Below are positions 46,301-55,254 of a DNA stretch of 64,000 bases, piece by piece. A program made the translations under genes and the position numbers. The notes below the pieces were generated by a model. That model was not told the DNA's origin, did no database searches, and saw only the letters and a list, made by a program, of their open reading frames with translations. Source of the stretch: Legionella_C sp963803545. GTDB lineage: Bacteria > Pseudomonadota > Gammaproteobacteria > Legionellales > Legionellaceae. How positions within the stretch are numbered: the first letter of the stretch is position 1; each line of letters opens with the position of its first letter. The stretch spans positions 1 through 64,000 of the forward strand of contig CAWDMX010000001.1 of the NCBI GenBank assembly GCA_963803545.1. The letters are read 5' to 3'.

Positions 46301-48159
46301 GGTGGAGCATTGAAATGCAGCGTATTGGAATCGGTAACCGTTGGAATAATGGTTGTGGAGTGATTGAATGAAATAGTGGTTTCATTAGGCACAAACCCAC
46401 TACCCCTAACCTCTACCGCATTAAACCCTGAGGTGGGAATGGCGTCTGGCGTCACCGAAACAATTGTTGGTGCATCCATGTATTCAAATCCCGCCATCAT
46501 CATTCCCGTGTTGCCGTTAATGGTGTCCACACGGATATTCACCGCACCTGCGGGGTTCGGAGGCGCATTGAACAAAAGCTCCGTTTTTGTTACGGAAATG
46601 GGCGTAATGGTTTTTCCTCCAAAATTAATGGTCGTATTTGGCGTCGAGGCTTTAAGACTATTGCCAGGGACAAAGTTATTACCAAAAATACGCACCCCTA
46701 GTACCCCAGAGGTGTTCCCGTATGCCGGAGAAATTCTAAACAGTACCGGCAACGCGCTGGCGTTGCCGTATTGGTACCCCTTTGATAAGCGTGAGGTTTG
46801 ATTGTCGGGTGTCGTGATAGTCAAGTCTACGAAACCCTCTGTGGAAACCGCCGGCGCTACAACGGTGATAGAATTAAGCGAAACACCAACTACCGCAGCA
46901 ATCTGACCTCCAAACATTACCAGCGCGTTGTTTGGAAAATTACGACCGTTTATCACCACCGTGTTGCCGCCCGTTATTGGACCATTACTCGGGGTTATTG
47001 AAGTAATAGTCGGAGCAACAAGATGCGTTACCTGTTCAGCAATAGCTAAAACTTGATTCATTTTTACCGCGGGTTGCTTAACCCATACCCCAATATCGCT
47101 TTGGCTGTTTTTAGTTGCTAGTTTATATATTTTTTCTTCGTAATTTGCTTTGTCGGTTAACATCGTAAACCGCACACCCACGCTGTCATTACTGGGGGTA
47201 GGATTGTGAGAAATTACTCGTTGCAGAGTTAAGGCCAGCTCGGTTCCGGCCGCGGTGGTAAGCTTTGGCAACCAGGCCAAAGCAATATCATAAGTGTTGT
47301 AAATTTTACGCACCTGCGCGCCTGCGGAAATTTTGATATTAGACAAAACCAATTGTTGGGCCTTTAGACCCCAGCCTAATCCGCTGGTGTTGTGCGTTGA
47401 ATGAGCATCAAAAATTGTTTTATAACGCAGGCTGTCGTAATAGACCTTGGCTTCAAGCGTGCTCATTGGCGTTACGAAAGCACCCGCACCAATATCCACT
47501 CCCGCACTCGTTCCACCGGCAATGTTTCTTTCTAAAGAGCACAGCAACCCCGCTTGTGCTCCGACGCAATTTGAGCCATTGGTTTCAAAAAGCAGGGGGT
47601 TTAAATGTACATTTTCAGCGTTTGAATAATAGCCGCCAACGTTAATATTATTTATCCATTTATTTAGACTGGTTTGCAGGCGCGCACCAAAGGCATTCTG
47701 CCCCACTCTTTTTTCTAAATTTCCGGACTCAAATGAAAAAGGAAGTTTTTGGTTGAAGCGTTCAACTGTAAATTTCAATAAGGTTCTAGCACTGAGATTA
47801 AATCCGAGTGTTCCATTGAACCGATACTGCTTGGAGCCGTATTCACCTAACAACCCAATAGCCGCAAAATCGGTGAACTTTTTTAAATATTGACCGCTGA
47901 AAAAAAGACCGGTTAAATTACTGTAGGTTGCCCATCCTGCAAAGGGCCCAGCCAAACCAAGCTGCTCGGTCGTAAAAGCAAAACTATCTAAAAATGGCAC
48001 GATATCGCTGTGATTCGGATTGAGAGCATTCGGCAAGCTTGCGTGGCTCACCTGATTGATTTGCCGCGCTTTCTCAGAAGGGGTGATAGCGGCGAAAACC
48101 TGAGTTAAATTTACCAATAACAAAAAAACCGCAACAATCCTTTGCCTGCTTTTATTCAT
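43300..48159 (-). CDS. giant TIG/IPT-repeat outer-membrane adhesin, N-terminal part
   Basis: A surface protein of 1619 residues as written. Signal peptide at 1-24 (VAVFLLLVNLTQVFA). Residues about 60-340 are alternating amphipathic strands rich in aromatic and glycine residues, a predicted beta-barrel, as in intimin/invasin-type inverse autotransporters. From about 385 on there are tandem TIG/IPT immunoglobulin-like repeats of about 83 residues, each opening PTITSITPxxGPxxGG and containing a FDGxxxxP strand and APxHxxGxVxVxVxTPxGTS end; 14 complete and one cut short. The frame ends abruptly at the duplication. The intact version would be 2166 residues with 20 repeats and a cysteine-rich tip. 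Likely role: adhesion. Inverse autotransporter class is inferred from the order barrel-then-repeats. Confidence 0.85.
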   Translation of the reverse strand: MNKSRQRIVAVFLLLVNLTQVFAAITPSEKARQINQVSHASLPNALNPNHSDIVPFLDSFAFTTEQLGLAGPFAGWATYSNLTGLFFSGQYLKKFTDFAAIGLLGEYGSKQYRFNGTLGFNLSARTLLKFTVERFNQKLPFSFESGNLEKRVGQNAFGARLQTSLNKWINNINVGGYYSNAENVHLNPLLFETNGSNCVGAQAGLLCSLERNIAGGTSAGVDIGAGAFVTPMSTLEAKVYYDSLRYKTIFDAHSTHNTSGLGWGLKAQQLVLSNIKISAGAQVRKIYNTYDIALAWLPKLTTAAGTELALTLQRVISHNPTPSNDSVGVRFTMLTDKANYEEKIYKLATKNSQSDIGVWVKQPAVKMNQVLAIAEQVTHLVAPTITSITPSNGPITGGNTVVINGRNFPNNALVMFGGQIAAVVGVSLNSITVVAPAVSTEGFVDLTITTPDNQTSRLSKGYQYGNASALPVLFRISPAYGNTSGVLGVRIFGNNFVPGNSLKASTPNTTINFGGKTITPISVTKTELLFNAPPNPAGAVNIRVDTINGNTGMMMAGFEYMDAPTIVSVTPDAIPTSGFNAVEVRGSGFVPNETTISFNHSTTIIPTVTDSNTLHFNAPPHSVGPVSITISTPAGTTTEHIFNYQAPPTITGLSATAANINGMIGITITGTNFVPQATSVTIGNQTLVARNITTTSLVFDAPSHPAGPVIITVTTSAGTSSSFTGFHYSDAPSITSLSPNVISTLGSASVIINGSGFSSNSTVSVDGATVPITSFTDSAITFASPIKSGGTYMVRVNSAVGSSGEIGLTYVDAPTVTTINPAVSPITGSAGVVVHGSHFVPGSTTVNFDGVSIVPFNVNATSLSFNAPAHAPGQVSVSITTPGGTSADVQSGFNYVDGPIITAISPQVLSSSTGQNGVIITGSGFVAGTVIHFDGATIVPIITPTTLRFDMPAHSAGRFPLTVTTSAGTSAPIEITYTDAPTTSTAQPYYIPLSGQENVTLSGTGFTADAALTVDGQAVTITSISPTAITFNAPASSAGVKSVQVTTTGGSSTVSRGLNYIAAPSVSSLTPNNGALSGGATVVVEGSGFVEQNTAVYFDGTLITPTSVTQTTVSFIVPSQSSAGVSSVSISTPGGTSGAINGGYTYFAAPNVHAITPNYGNISGTSSVAITGNNFAVGNTVVTVDGVAVTPSSVTTTEILLNMPSRASAGQVNVTVTTPGGTSSTLVFDYVSIPTIAAISPTTGNIAGGTTVTLEGSGFIENTLVSVDGVSITPTLIDTSTLRFVTPAHSAGAVQVIVSTSNGNSAPVTFTYTVAPTISQISPQTLSINGQVNAVITGSGFVNGDTTVTIDGAPQALTLVSSTTISLDLPAHSAGTVPVVIRVAAQQVSTTVRYVAQPVASAITPSVASVNGVSNVVLTGAHFVANATTVIFDGVDIIPTVLSDDRLQFNAPSHSAGTVTVMVRTVGGTSASPGLNFAYSAAPTVATLSTTFVSVDGHIGLTINGTGFIDGNTTIYLDGVASGASITALTSTEITVNLPAHAAGEVLLTVVTSAGASAPIAIHYLGVPTADAISTAYIPLSGMSGITITGTNFSPGSTQVSVDGVLINATNISSTSKCN

Positions 48160-48326
48160 AATTCACAGTGGTTTTCCTTAACGTAGATCTACTATAAGGA
48201 AAAGGGGGTGAAAATCAACACAAATTTTTACAAAACCCCGGTCTTTTTTTAGCAAATCTTTTAAGCTACTTTCTGCTCTCTCATAATTCAGTTAGAATAA
48301 CGAAATTTTTTTTTAAGGTATATCCG

Positions 48327-50129
48327 TTGACTGATTTAACCACTATCCGTAATTTTTCCATCATAGCGCATATAGATCACGGCAAATCCACCCTCGCCGA
48401 TCGCTTCATCCAGCACTGTGGAGGCTTAAGCGATCGGGAAATGGCGGCGCAGGTATTGGATTCAATGGATCTTGAGCGTGAGCGTGGCATTACCATTAAA
48501 GCACAAAGCGTTTCGTTAAATTATAAAGCACGCGACGGCATTACCTATCATTTAAACTTTATTGATACACCCGGTCATGTGGACTTTAGTTATGAAGTGT
48601 CGCGTTCACTGGCCGCATGCGAAGGAGCCATTTTAGTAGTAGATGCCGCCCAAGGCGTTGAGGCACAGACGGTAGCGGTGTGCTACACCGCTATTGAACA
48701 AAATTTGGAAATTTTACCGGTACTGAATAAAATTGACCTCCCTCAAGCCGAGCCTGAACGCGTTGTGGGCGAAATAGAAGATATTATCGGAATTGAAGCC
48801 TCGCATGCTATACACGTGAGCGCTAAAAGTGGTTTAGGGGTTGAGGATGTTCTAGAAGCGATGGTTAAACATATTCCCCCACCCCAGGGCGACATAAACG
48901 CTCCCTTACAAGCCTTAATCATTGATTCCTGGTTTGATAGTTATCTGGGCGTTGTGTCCTTGGTTCGTATCTTCAATGGCAAACTCAGTAAAGGCGATAA
49001 AATGCGTGTTATGACCACTGGACGCTCTTATGAGGTGGATCAGGTTGGCGTTTTTACCCCTAAACGTACGAAACTTTCGCATCTACAGGCCGGAGAAGTG
49101 GGGTATGTTGTCGCTGGAATTAAAGAAATTCAAGGCGCACCGGTTGGCGACACCTTAACTCTTGAAAAACATCAAGCAGAAAAGCCGCTGCAAGGTTTTA
49201 AACGGGTGAAACCGCAGGTGTACGCCGGTCTTTTCCCTATTAGTTCGGACGACTTCGAGGCGTTTAGAGAAGCTTTGGCCAAGCTAAGTTTAAACGACGC
49301 TTCTTTATTTTATGAACCCGAATCATCAGAAGCGCTGGGCTTTGGATTTCGCTGCGGTTTTCTGGGCATGTTGCATATGGAAATTGTCCAAGAACGTTTA
49401 GAGCGCGAGTATAATCTAGATTTAATCTCAACAGCACCCACGGTCGTTTACAAAATTGTAACGACTAAAGACGTTGAGTTTTTTATAGATAATCCCTCAC
49501 AACTCCCCCCTCAACCACAAATTAAGCAGATGTTTGAGCCGATAGTTCGTGCTAATATTTTGGTGCCACACGATTACCTAGGTCAAATTATTACCCTTTG
49601 TGTAGAGCGCCGTGGCACGCAAGTGAGCATGCTCTACAGTGGCAAGCAAGTGGCGGTTGCCTACGATTTGCCAATGAGTGAGGTGGTGTCTGATTTCTTT
49701 GATCGATTGAAGTCGGTAAGTCGCGGTTACGCCTCTTTAGATTATAATTTTCTACGGTTTGATGAAGCCGATTTGGTCAAGCTTGATGTGCTCATTAACA
49801 GTGAGTGCGTGGACGCGCTTGCGGTTATTGTGCATCGCAACGCCGCTCTAAGCCGGGGTAAGTCCTTAACCGATAAAATGCGCGAACTCATTCCCCGACA
49901 AATGTTTGATGTTGCTATACAAGCGGCATTGGGAAGTCATATTATTGCCCGTCAAACGGTTAAAGCTCTGCGTAAAAACGTAACTGCAAAATGCTATGGC
50001 GGCGACGTTTCGCGTAAACGAAAATTATTGGATAAGCAAAAGGCTGGTAAAAAACGAATGAAACAGGTTGGTCATGTTGAGATTCCTCAAGAAGCCTTTA
50101 AAGCGGTTTTTCAAACCGATAAGCGGTAG
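48327..50129 (+). CDS. lepA: elongation factor 4 (LepA)
   Basis: Ribosome-associated GTPase that back-translocates or aids 30S maturation. G1 is AHIDHGKSTLADR, G3 is DTPGHVDF, G4 is NKIDL; the C-terminal LepA-specific domain has KCYGGDVSRKRKLL. 600 residues from a TTG start at 48327, with AAGG upstream. First gene of lepA-lepB-DUF4845-rnc, a conserved order. Confidence 0.97.
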   Translation: MTDLTTIRNFSIIAHIDHGKSTLADRFIQHCGGLSDREMAAQVLDSMDLERERGITIKAQSVSLNYKARDGITYHLNFIDTPGHVDFSYEVSRSLAACEGAILVVDAAQGVEAQTVAVCYTAIEQNLEILPVLNKIDLPQAEPERVVGEIEDIIGIEASHAIHVSAKSGLGVEDVLEAMVKHIPPPQGDINAPLQALIIDSWFDSYLGVVSLVRIFNGKLSKGDKMRVMTTGRSYEVDQVGVFTPKRTKLSHLQAGEVGYVVAGIKEIQGAPVGDTLTLEKHQAEKPLQGFKRVKPQVYAGLFPISSDDFEAFREALAKLSLNDASLFYEPESSEALGFGFRCGFLGMLHMEIVQERLEREYNLDLISTAPTVVYKIVTTKDVEFFIDNPSQLPPQPQIKQMFEPIVRANILVPHDYLGQIITLCVERRGTQVSMLYSGKQVAVAYDLPMSEVVSDFFDRLKSVSRGYASLDYNFLRFDEADLVKLDVLINSECVDALAVIVHRNAALSRGKSLTDKMRELIPRQMFDVAIQAALGSHIIARQTVKALRKNVTAKCYGGDVSRKRKLLDKQKAGKKRMKQVGHVEIPQEAFKAVFQTDKR

Positions 50130-50229
50130 ATGATTTTGAGACCGCCTTGCCTGTGCCTGTTACAAGAATAAGCGTGTTAAAGGGCTTTTTTTAAATGATC
50201 ATTTTAGAAGTATATTTATAGGATAGAAT

Positions 50230-50985
50230 ATGAATTTTGCATTAATACTGGTTGTTTTATCAGCAATGACTGGATTTATTTATTTATTAGATCTCGTTTT
50301 TTGGCAAAAAAATCGTTCGCCTTTACAAAAACCTGGCAAAATAATAGAATACGCCCGCTCATTTTTCCCGGTATTTTTTATTGTATTACTGCTGCGTTCC
50401 TTTATTTTAGAACCCTTTCGAATTCCTTCAGGCTCCTTAGAACCAACGCTGCAAGTGGGTGACTTCTTAGCGGTAAATAAATTTGCCTACGGTTTTAGGC
50501 TTCCGGTTTGGGAGAAAAAAATAATTTCGGTAGCCAATCCCAAGACAGGGCAAATAGCCGTATTTCGCTGGCCTCCCGACCCGAGTTACGACTATATTAA
50601 ACGCGTAATTGGGACCCCTGGCGATACCATTGGCTATCACAATAAGGTGCTTACCATTAATGGCAAAGTTGCGCCGCAGACCTTTGTTGAGTACACCACG
50701 GATGAAAGTTCGGGTAGAGCCGTTGCTAAGTATCGTGAAACTATTAACGGTGTTGAACATTTCATTTATAAAAACCCGAGTATTCCAGCGGTAAATTTTG
50801 ATGTTAAAGTTCCTGCAAACTCGTATTTTATGATGGGTGATAATCGCGATGACAGTGCGGACAGTCGCTATTGGGGCTTTGTTGACAACAGTTATTTGCG
50901 TGGGCGTGCATTCTTAGTTTGGATGAGCTGGAATAGTACTGATATGGGCATTAGATGGTCAAGAATTGGTCGTTTAATCCACTAA
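50230..50985 (+). CDS. lepB: signal peptidase I
   Basis: Removes signal peptides at the periplasmic face. Catalytic Ser69 is in IPSGSLEPTLQVGDF (usually SGSM; here Leu), Lys124 in DYIKRVIGTPGD, and the GDNRDDSADSRYWG box is near the end. Two N-terminal membrane segments (about 4-22 and 46-60). 251 residues. Confidence 0.97.
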   Translation: MNFALILVVLSAMTGFIYLLDLVFWQKNRSPLQKPGKIIEYARSFFPVFFIVLLLRSFILEPFRIPSGSLEPTLQVGDFLAVNKFAYGFRLPVWEKKIISVANPKTGQIAVFRWPPDPSYDYIKRVIGTPGDTIGYHNKVLTINGKVAPQTFVEYTTDESSGRAVAKYRETINGVEHFIYKNPSIPAVNFDVKVPANSYFMMGDNRDDSADSRYWGFVDNSYLRGRAFLVWMSWNSTDMGIRWSRIGRLIH

Positions 50986-51003
50986 CCAAGGGAGGGATAA
51001 AGC

Positions 51004-51387
51004 ATGAAAAAAAACACCGGAATGACATTAATTGGAACTCTATTTGCGGCAACCTCGACTATTATTATGGGCGCCTTACTCTTAAAAATTGTTCCCGTTT
51101 ATATTGAGAATTACTCTATTTCTGAAGCCATTACCAACTTCAATAAAAGCTCGATTGCACCTGGGGACGTTGAGACTCAAAAAAGGTATCTTAAAGAGAA
51201 AATTACAACCCAATTAGAAATGAATGGGGTGTATGATGTGAAGCCTGAGCAAATTATCGTTGCAGAAACAAGCGGTGATATGTACCGGGTTACCATAGAT
51301 TATACCGTTACAAAATCTTTGATTGGTAATTTAAGTCTATTATTTACCTTTCACGAAACCAACGAGGTATCACTTGCAGCACAATAG
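51004..51387 (+). CDS. DUF4845 family membrane protein
   Basis: Small single-span protein (127 residues) with a pilin-like N-terminus (KKNTGMTLIGTLFAATSTIIMGALLLKIVPVY) and a soluble domain. DUF4845 genes are characteristically placed between lepB and rnc, as here. Function unknown. It overlaps the rnc start by 14 bases. Confidence 0.85.
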   Translation: MKKNTGMTLIGTLFAATSTIIMGALLLKIVPVYIENYSISEAITNFNKSSIAPGDVETQKRYLKEKITTQLEMNGVYDVKPEQIIVAETSGDMYRVTIDYTVTKSLIGNLSLLFTFHETNEVSLAAQ

Positions 51388-52066
51388 TTTGACACGCTTA
51401 TGCAGATTGCTGGACTACAATTTTACAAATATTAGTTTATTGCAGCAAGCACTTACGCATTGCAGTCGCGGTGAGAAAAATAATGAGATATTCGAATTTT
51501 TAGGCGACTCTATTCTCAGTTTTATAATATCCTCGACCCTTGTAACGCAGTTTTCTCACCGCAATGAGGGCGAACTAAGTCGACTGCGTGCGTACTTAGT
51601 AAAAGGCGAACGCCTTGCTGAAATTGCACTAACTATTAATCTGGGTGATTTTTTATTACTGGGTCAGGGTGAGTTAAAAAGTGGGGGCTTCCGACGCGCC
51701 TCTATTTTAGCCGATGCCTTGGAAGCAATTATTGCTGCTGTTTATTTAGACGGTGGAATAGAAGCTAGTAAGAAAGTCGTTTTAAAACTGTTTGCGGATT
51801 TGTTGCGTGATCCGGCTTTAGAAAATAATTTAAAGGACGCTAAAACAAAACTGCAAGAATTTTTGCAAGGCAATAAATTTCCATTACCCTTATACAATTT
51901 GTTAAAAATTGAGGGCGAAGATCAGGAACAGATTTTCCATATTAACGGTTCTATACCGGGATTTAATGAGCAGAGTTTAGGCACTGGAAGCACCCGAAGG
52001 AAGGCAGAGCAAGTTGCCGCGCAACAGTTGCTTGCTTTAATCAGTAAAAGTTCGAAAAAAAAATAG
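51374..52066 (+). CDS. rnc: ribonuclease III
   Basis: Double-strand-specific RNase for rRNA and mRNA processing. The catalytic signature is EIFEFLGDSILSF; the second acidic cluster is ADALEAIIAAVYLDGG; a C-terminal double-stranded RNA-binding domain (DAKTKLQEFLQG ... STRRKAEQVAAQQLL) follows. 230 residues from TTG 51374. The usual next gene, era, is not here; a terminator and the pilin genes follow instead. Confidence 0.96.
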   Translation: MQHNSLTRLCRLLDYNFTNISLLQQALTHCSRGEKNNEIFEFLGDSILSFIISSTLVTQFSHRNEGELSRLRAYLVKGERLAEIALTINLGDFLLLGQGELKSGGFRRASILADALEAIIAAVYLDGGIEASKKVVLKLFADLLRDPALENNLKDAKTKLQEFLQGNKFPLPLYNLLKIEGEDQEQIFHINGSIPGFNEQSLGTGSTRRKAEQVAAQQLLALISKSSKKK

Positions 52067-52127
52067 CCAACACAATTGCAACCCCACAATTATAGTATTC
52101 GACACTGCGTTAGCGTGTGCTAAAAAT

Positions 52128-52155
52128 AAAAAAGCAGGCATTAGCCGGCTTTTTT
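52128..52155 (+). terminator. bidirectional terminator after rnc
   Basis: AAAAAAGC-A-GGC-ATTA-GCC-G-GC-TTTTTT: a compact hairpin with A and T runs on the two sides, between rnc and the convergent pilin gene. Confidence 0.82.
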
Positions 52156-52209
52156 ATAAACCCTGTCTGTTAACTAATCTCAAATAAACGGCAAAGCGCG
52201 CAACAGCTA

Positions 52210-52623
52210 TTAAGGCCGACAGTTGGCTGGACGATATTTAGCAAGTGTAGTCCCGCCGGTGCAACTCCAGGTAATGTCACCGTTAGCGGTTTGAGCTGGG
52301 GTGAATAGTATTGTTCCGCCACCAGCAAGCGGCGTGTAGGTTATCACGATAACGCCATTAGCGGTGATTTGTATGGACGCAACATTAGTTGTGGCTGCAG
52401 GCGATACGTAACCGGTAACAGCCTGAGTAGCCGGTAACGCGCTTTTAGCAAAAGTAGTTTCAGAAACAGCAAGCTTTGCTGCAGAAGCCATAGTAATGCC
52501 TTCTGAAATACGGGCGCGAATGGTGTAGTCACGATACGCTGGGATAGCAATAGCGGCAAGGATACCGATAATTGCAACAACTATCATTAACTCAACTAAT
52601 GTAAAACCCCTGAGTTTTGGCAT
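52210..52623 (-). CDS. pilA: type IV pilin (second of tandem pair)
   Basis: Major-type type IVa pilin. Prepilin peptidase site between Gly6 and Phe7 (MPKLRG/FTLVELMIVVAI), the classic hydrophobic helix with Glu5 of the mature protein, and a C-terminal cysteine pair (WSCTGG ... PANCRP) bounding the D-region loop. 137 residues. Its ribosome-binding site AGGAGAGG directly abuts a terminator hairpin that separates it from the upstream pilin gene. Confidence 0.93.
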   Translation of the reverse strand: MPKLRGFTLVELMIVVAIIGILAAIAIPAYRDYTIRARISEGITMASAAKLAVSETTFAKSALPATQAVTGYVSPAATTNVASIQITANGVIVITYTPLAGGGTILFTPAQTANGDITWSCTGGTTLAKYRPANCRP

Positions 52624-52633
52624 TACCTCTCCT

Positions 52634-52673
52634 AAAAAAACCCCATAAAATCATTTGGTTCATTTTTATGGGG
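52634..52673 (-). terminator. terminator between the two pilin genes
   Basis: On the minus strand CCCCATAAAA and TTTTATGGGG pair perfectly around 13 bases, followed by seven Ts, then immediately the ribosome-binding site of the second pilin gene. It should stop most transcription from the first pilin, letting only read-through (or a separate promoter) express the second. Confidence 0.85.
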
Positions 52674-52680
52674 CAATACA

Positions 52681-53091
52681 TTATGGTCGACAGTTAGCAG
52701 GTCGGTACTTCGCTAGAGTAGTACCGCCGGTACAAGACCAAGTGACGTCGCCATTAGCGGTTAAGGTTGGGGTAAATAATATAGTCCCACCACCCGCTAT
52801 AGCAAGATAGGTAACGGTAATAATCCCGTTAGCGCCAATTGCGATGCTTTGAACATTCGTCGTCGCCGCAGGAGTTACATAACCGGTAGCGGCTTGCGTT
52901 GCGGGTAAGGCATTGTTGGAAATAGCTGTTTCAGAAACGGCAAGTTTCGCCGCAGAAGCCATAGTAATGCCCTCGGCAACGCGCGCGCGGATGGTATAAT
53001 CTTGATAGGCTGGAATAGCAATGGCGGCAAGAATGCCGATGATAGCAACCACAATCATCAACTCTACCAATGTAAAACCTTTTTGTCTCAT
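52681..53091 (-). CDS. pilA: type IV pilin (first of tandem pair)
   Basis: Type IVa pilin paralogous to the adjacent gene. Cleavage after MRQKG, mature start FTLVELMIVVAIIGI, and the same C-terminal cysteine pair. 136 residues. The two products are nearly identical at both ends and differ mainly in the central surface-exposed part (SNNALPATQAATGYV versus AKSALPATQAVTGYV and following strands). It is promoter-proximal and so probably the more strongly expressed of the two. Confidence 0.93.
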   Translation of the reverse strand: MRQKGFTLVELMIVVAIIGILAAIAIPAYQDYTIRARVAEGITMASAAKLAVSETAISNNALPATQAATGYVTPAATTNVQSIAIGANGIITVTYLAIAGGGTILFTPTLTANGDVTWSCTGGTTLAKYRPANCRP

Positions 53092-53314
53092 AATAAACTC
53101 CTTTTAAATTTAATTGCGATTGACAACGTATTCGTGCATCCCCCAGGAGAAACCTAATTCAACTAAGGCGTGCGAAGCGACTCGTCATCCTATAACTATA
53201 GCCAATAAAAACTAAAAAAACTATACGTATAAGCTTATTTACTTCGCCAATAACGGCGGCATTTGTATCTATTCACGACGAAAGGTATAATCAAGATTTA
53301 GCCTTAGTTCAATT

Positions 53315-53614
53315 ATGAATCGATCTGACATTATCTCTCAATTAATTACCGATACCTTCGCGGTTACCTATTTTAGCAATCAAAACGAAAGTAAATTTCA
53401 TCAAGTATCGGCTGAGAGTCATTTTAAAATTATTTTAGTCAGTGAAGACTTCAACGACATCAGTACAATTAATCGGCATCGAAAAATTAATAATCTACTG
53501 GCGCAGGAGTTCGCAAACGGGCTGCATGCTTTGAGTTTGCATCTGTTTACCCCTGATGAGTGGGCGAAAAATCAACGCACCCTTACCTCTCCTGCGTGTA
53601 AAAATAGCGATTAA
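53315..53614 (+). CDS. bolA: BolA family protein
   Basis: Small stress/iron-sulfur related protein that partners monothiol glutaredoxins. The family pattern HFKIILVSEDFNDISTINRHRKINNLLAQEF...GLHALSLHLFTPDEW is clear. 99 residues, ATG 53315. Divergent from the pilin genes. Confidence 0.88.
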   Translation: MNRSDIISQLITDTFAVTYFSNQNESKFHQVSAESHFKIILVSEDFNDISTINRHRKINNLLAQEFANGLHALSLHLFTPDEWAKNQRTLTSPACKNSD

Positions 53615-53779
53615 ATTGCCTGAATATGCTATTTTTATAATTACAGTTTTTTTAATTTAGTTTACAATCAACCTCCTTTATTCGGATACGAGACTTGTTA
53701 TGCTACAAAAAAAATGGAGCACCACCGGTTCAAAAACCTGTAATCCCTCTCCTTTAATTGCCGCATACAGTTGGCCCGC

Positions 53780-55180
53780 ATGATTAAGGCCTGGTCTCAT
53801 GAAAAAATTTCGACATTGGCCCTAGTTTTATTAATTACCGGCGCCATTGATAGTATTCGCAATCTGCCGCAAACCGCATTATTTGGTTCCTCGTTAATTT
53901 TCTTCTTTATATTTTCCTCTATTATTTTTCTGATACCCGTTGCCTTAATAGCCGCGGAATTGGCATCAACGTGGTCTAAAGAGGAGGGCGGTGTCTACAG
54001 CTGGGTTTATCATGCTTTCGGTGAAAATTGGGCTTTTTTCACCATATGGCTGCAGTGGATAAACACCATGGTTTGGTACCCCACTATTTTATCTTTTATT
54101 GCCGGAACGCTAACCTACTTGATAAACCCTCAGTTAGCGCAAAACAAGTTTTATTTGATTGCTGTAATTTTGATTGTATTTTGGTCGTTAACGTTTATCG
54201 GCTTATCGGGTCTTAAAACCTCCGCTAAGTTTGCCAGTTTTTGTGCCATTTTTGGTATGTTGCTCCCCATGGGTTTAATAATAACCTTGGCGATAATCTG
54301 GATGGTGCAAGCAAAGCCTTTGGCTATTGATTTAAGTTTGTCCTCAATGCTTCCTAGCTGGCAGGATAAACAGTCTTGGTCTTCTTTAACCGCGGTTATG
54401 ACCTCTTTTTTAGGAATTGAATTAGCCGCCGTGCACGTCCGTAATGTTAATAATCCGCAACGTAATTTTCCAAAAGCGATGTTTTTTTCGGTGTTACTTA
54501 TCCTGTCCACAATGATTCTAGGTTCGCTTGCCATAGCAATTGTTTTGCCCGCAAGCCAGATAAATCTTGTTGATGCCGTCATGCAAGCCTTTGCAATTTT
54601 ACTGGGCAGCTACCATTTTTCTTGGTTTCTACCATTGATTGTCGTAATGCTTTTGTTAGGCAGTTTAGGAAGTATGGTTAATTGGATAATTTCGCCCGCC
54701 AAAGGCTTATTATTAGCCGCGGACAATGGATTTTTGCCCCATTGGTTGCACCGTTTAAACAATCATGGAATTGCCTCTCGCATTCTTTTATTGCAGGCCG
54801 TATTGGTTACCTGTTTGTGCAGTGCCTTTCTTCTTTTTCCCAGTGTAAACTCCATCTATTGGCTTTTTACCGATTTAAGTACAGAAATCTACATTATGAT
54901 GTACGTGGTACTCTTTTTTGCAGCCTGGCGTTTAAAAGGAAAATTTAAAGATTTACCCAGAACCTTCACTATCCCGGGTGGGCGCTACGGCTATTATTTT
55001 ACGTGCGTACTTGGTTTAATTGGGTGCGCTATAACCCTGTTTGTTGGATTTATTCCTCCTGAGAACACTATAAATATGGGCAACAGCAATCATTTTCGTT
55101 TGATATTTGCGCTAGGGATTGCGCTCATGCTGTTCCCGGCTTTTGTTTTATTTTTAAGGAAAAAATACCTCCATAACTAG
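53780..55180 (+). CDS. APC-family amino acid permease/antiporter
   Basis: Polytopic transporter with about 12 hydrophobic helices. The N-terminal STLALVLLITGAIDSIRNLP and EEGGVYSWVYHAFG segments place it in the glutamate:GABA antiporter-like branch of the APC superfamily; the exact substrate is uncertain. ATG 53780 gives 466 residues; the TTG at 53771 adds only three. No neighbouring decarboxylase gene is present to suggest an acid-resistance pair. Confidence 0.85.
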   Translation: MIKAWSHEKISTLALVLLITGAIDSIRNLPQTALFGSSLIFFFIFSSIIFLIPVALIAAELASTWSKEEGGVYSWVYHAFGENWAFFTIWLQWINTMVWYPTILSFIAGTLTYLINPQLAQNKFYLIAVILIVFWSLTFIGLSGLKTSAKFASFCAIFGMLLPMGLIITLAIIWMVQAKPLAIDLSLSSMLPSWQDKQSWSSLTAVMTSFLGIELAAVHVRNVNNPQRNFPKAMFFSVLLILSTMILGSLAIAIVLPASQINLVDAVMQAFAILLGSYHFSWFLPLIVVMLLLGSLGSMVNWIISPAKGLLLAADNGFLPHWLHRLNNHGIASRILLLQAVLVTCLCSAFLLFPSVNSIYWLFTDLSTEIYIMMYVVLFFAAWRLKGKFKDLPRTFTIPGGRYGYYFTCVLGLIGCAITLFVGFIPPENTINMGNSNHFRLIFALGIALMLFPAFVLFLRKKYLHN

Positions 55181-55254
55181 TTGCTTTTTGTAACGCGACA
55201 TTCGCCGGTTTATATCTTATACTTTAGAAATTCTTGTATTCACTCTGGCGAGCT

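Noticed and set aside
43634..47645. Several plus-strand ORFs of 60-145 codons inside the TIG adhesin.
   Set aside because: They are antisense shadows of the repeated protein; their composition follows the repeat pattern read on the other strand.
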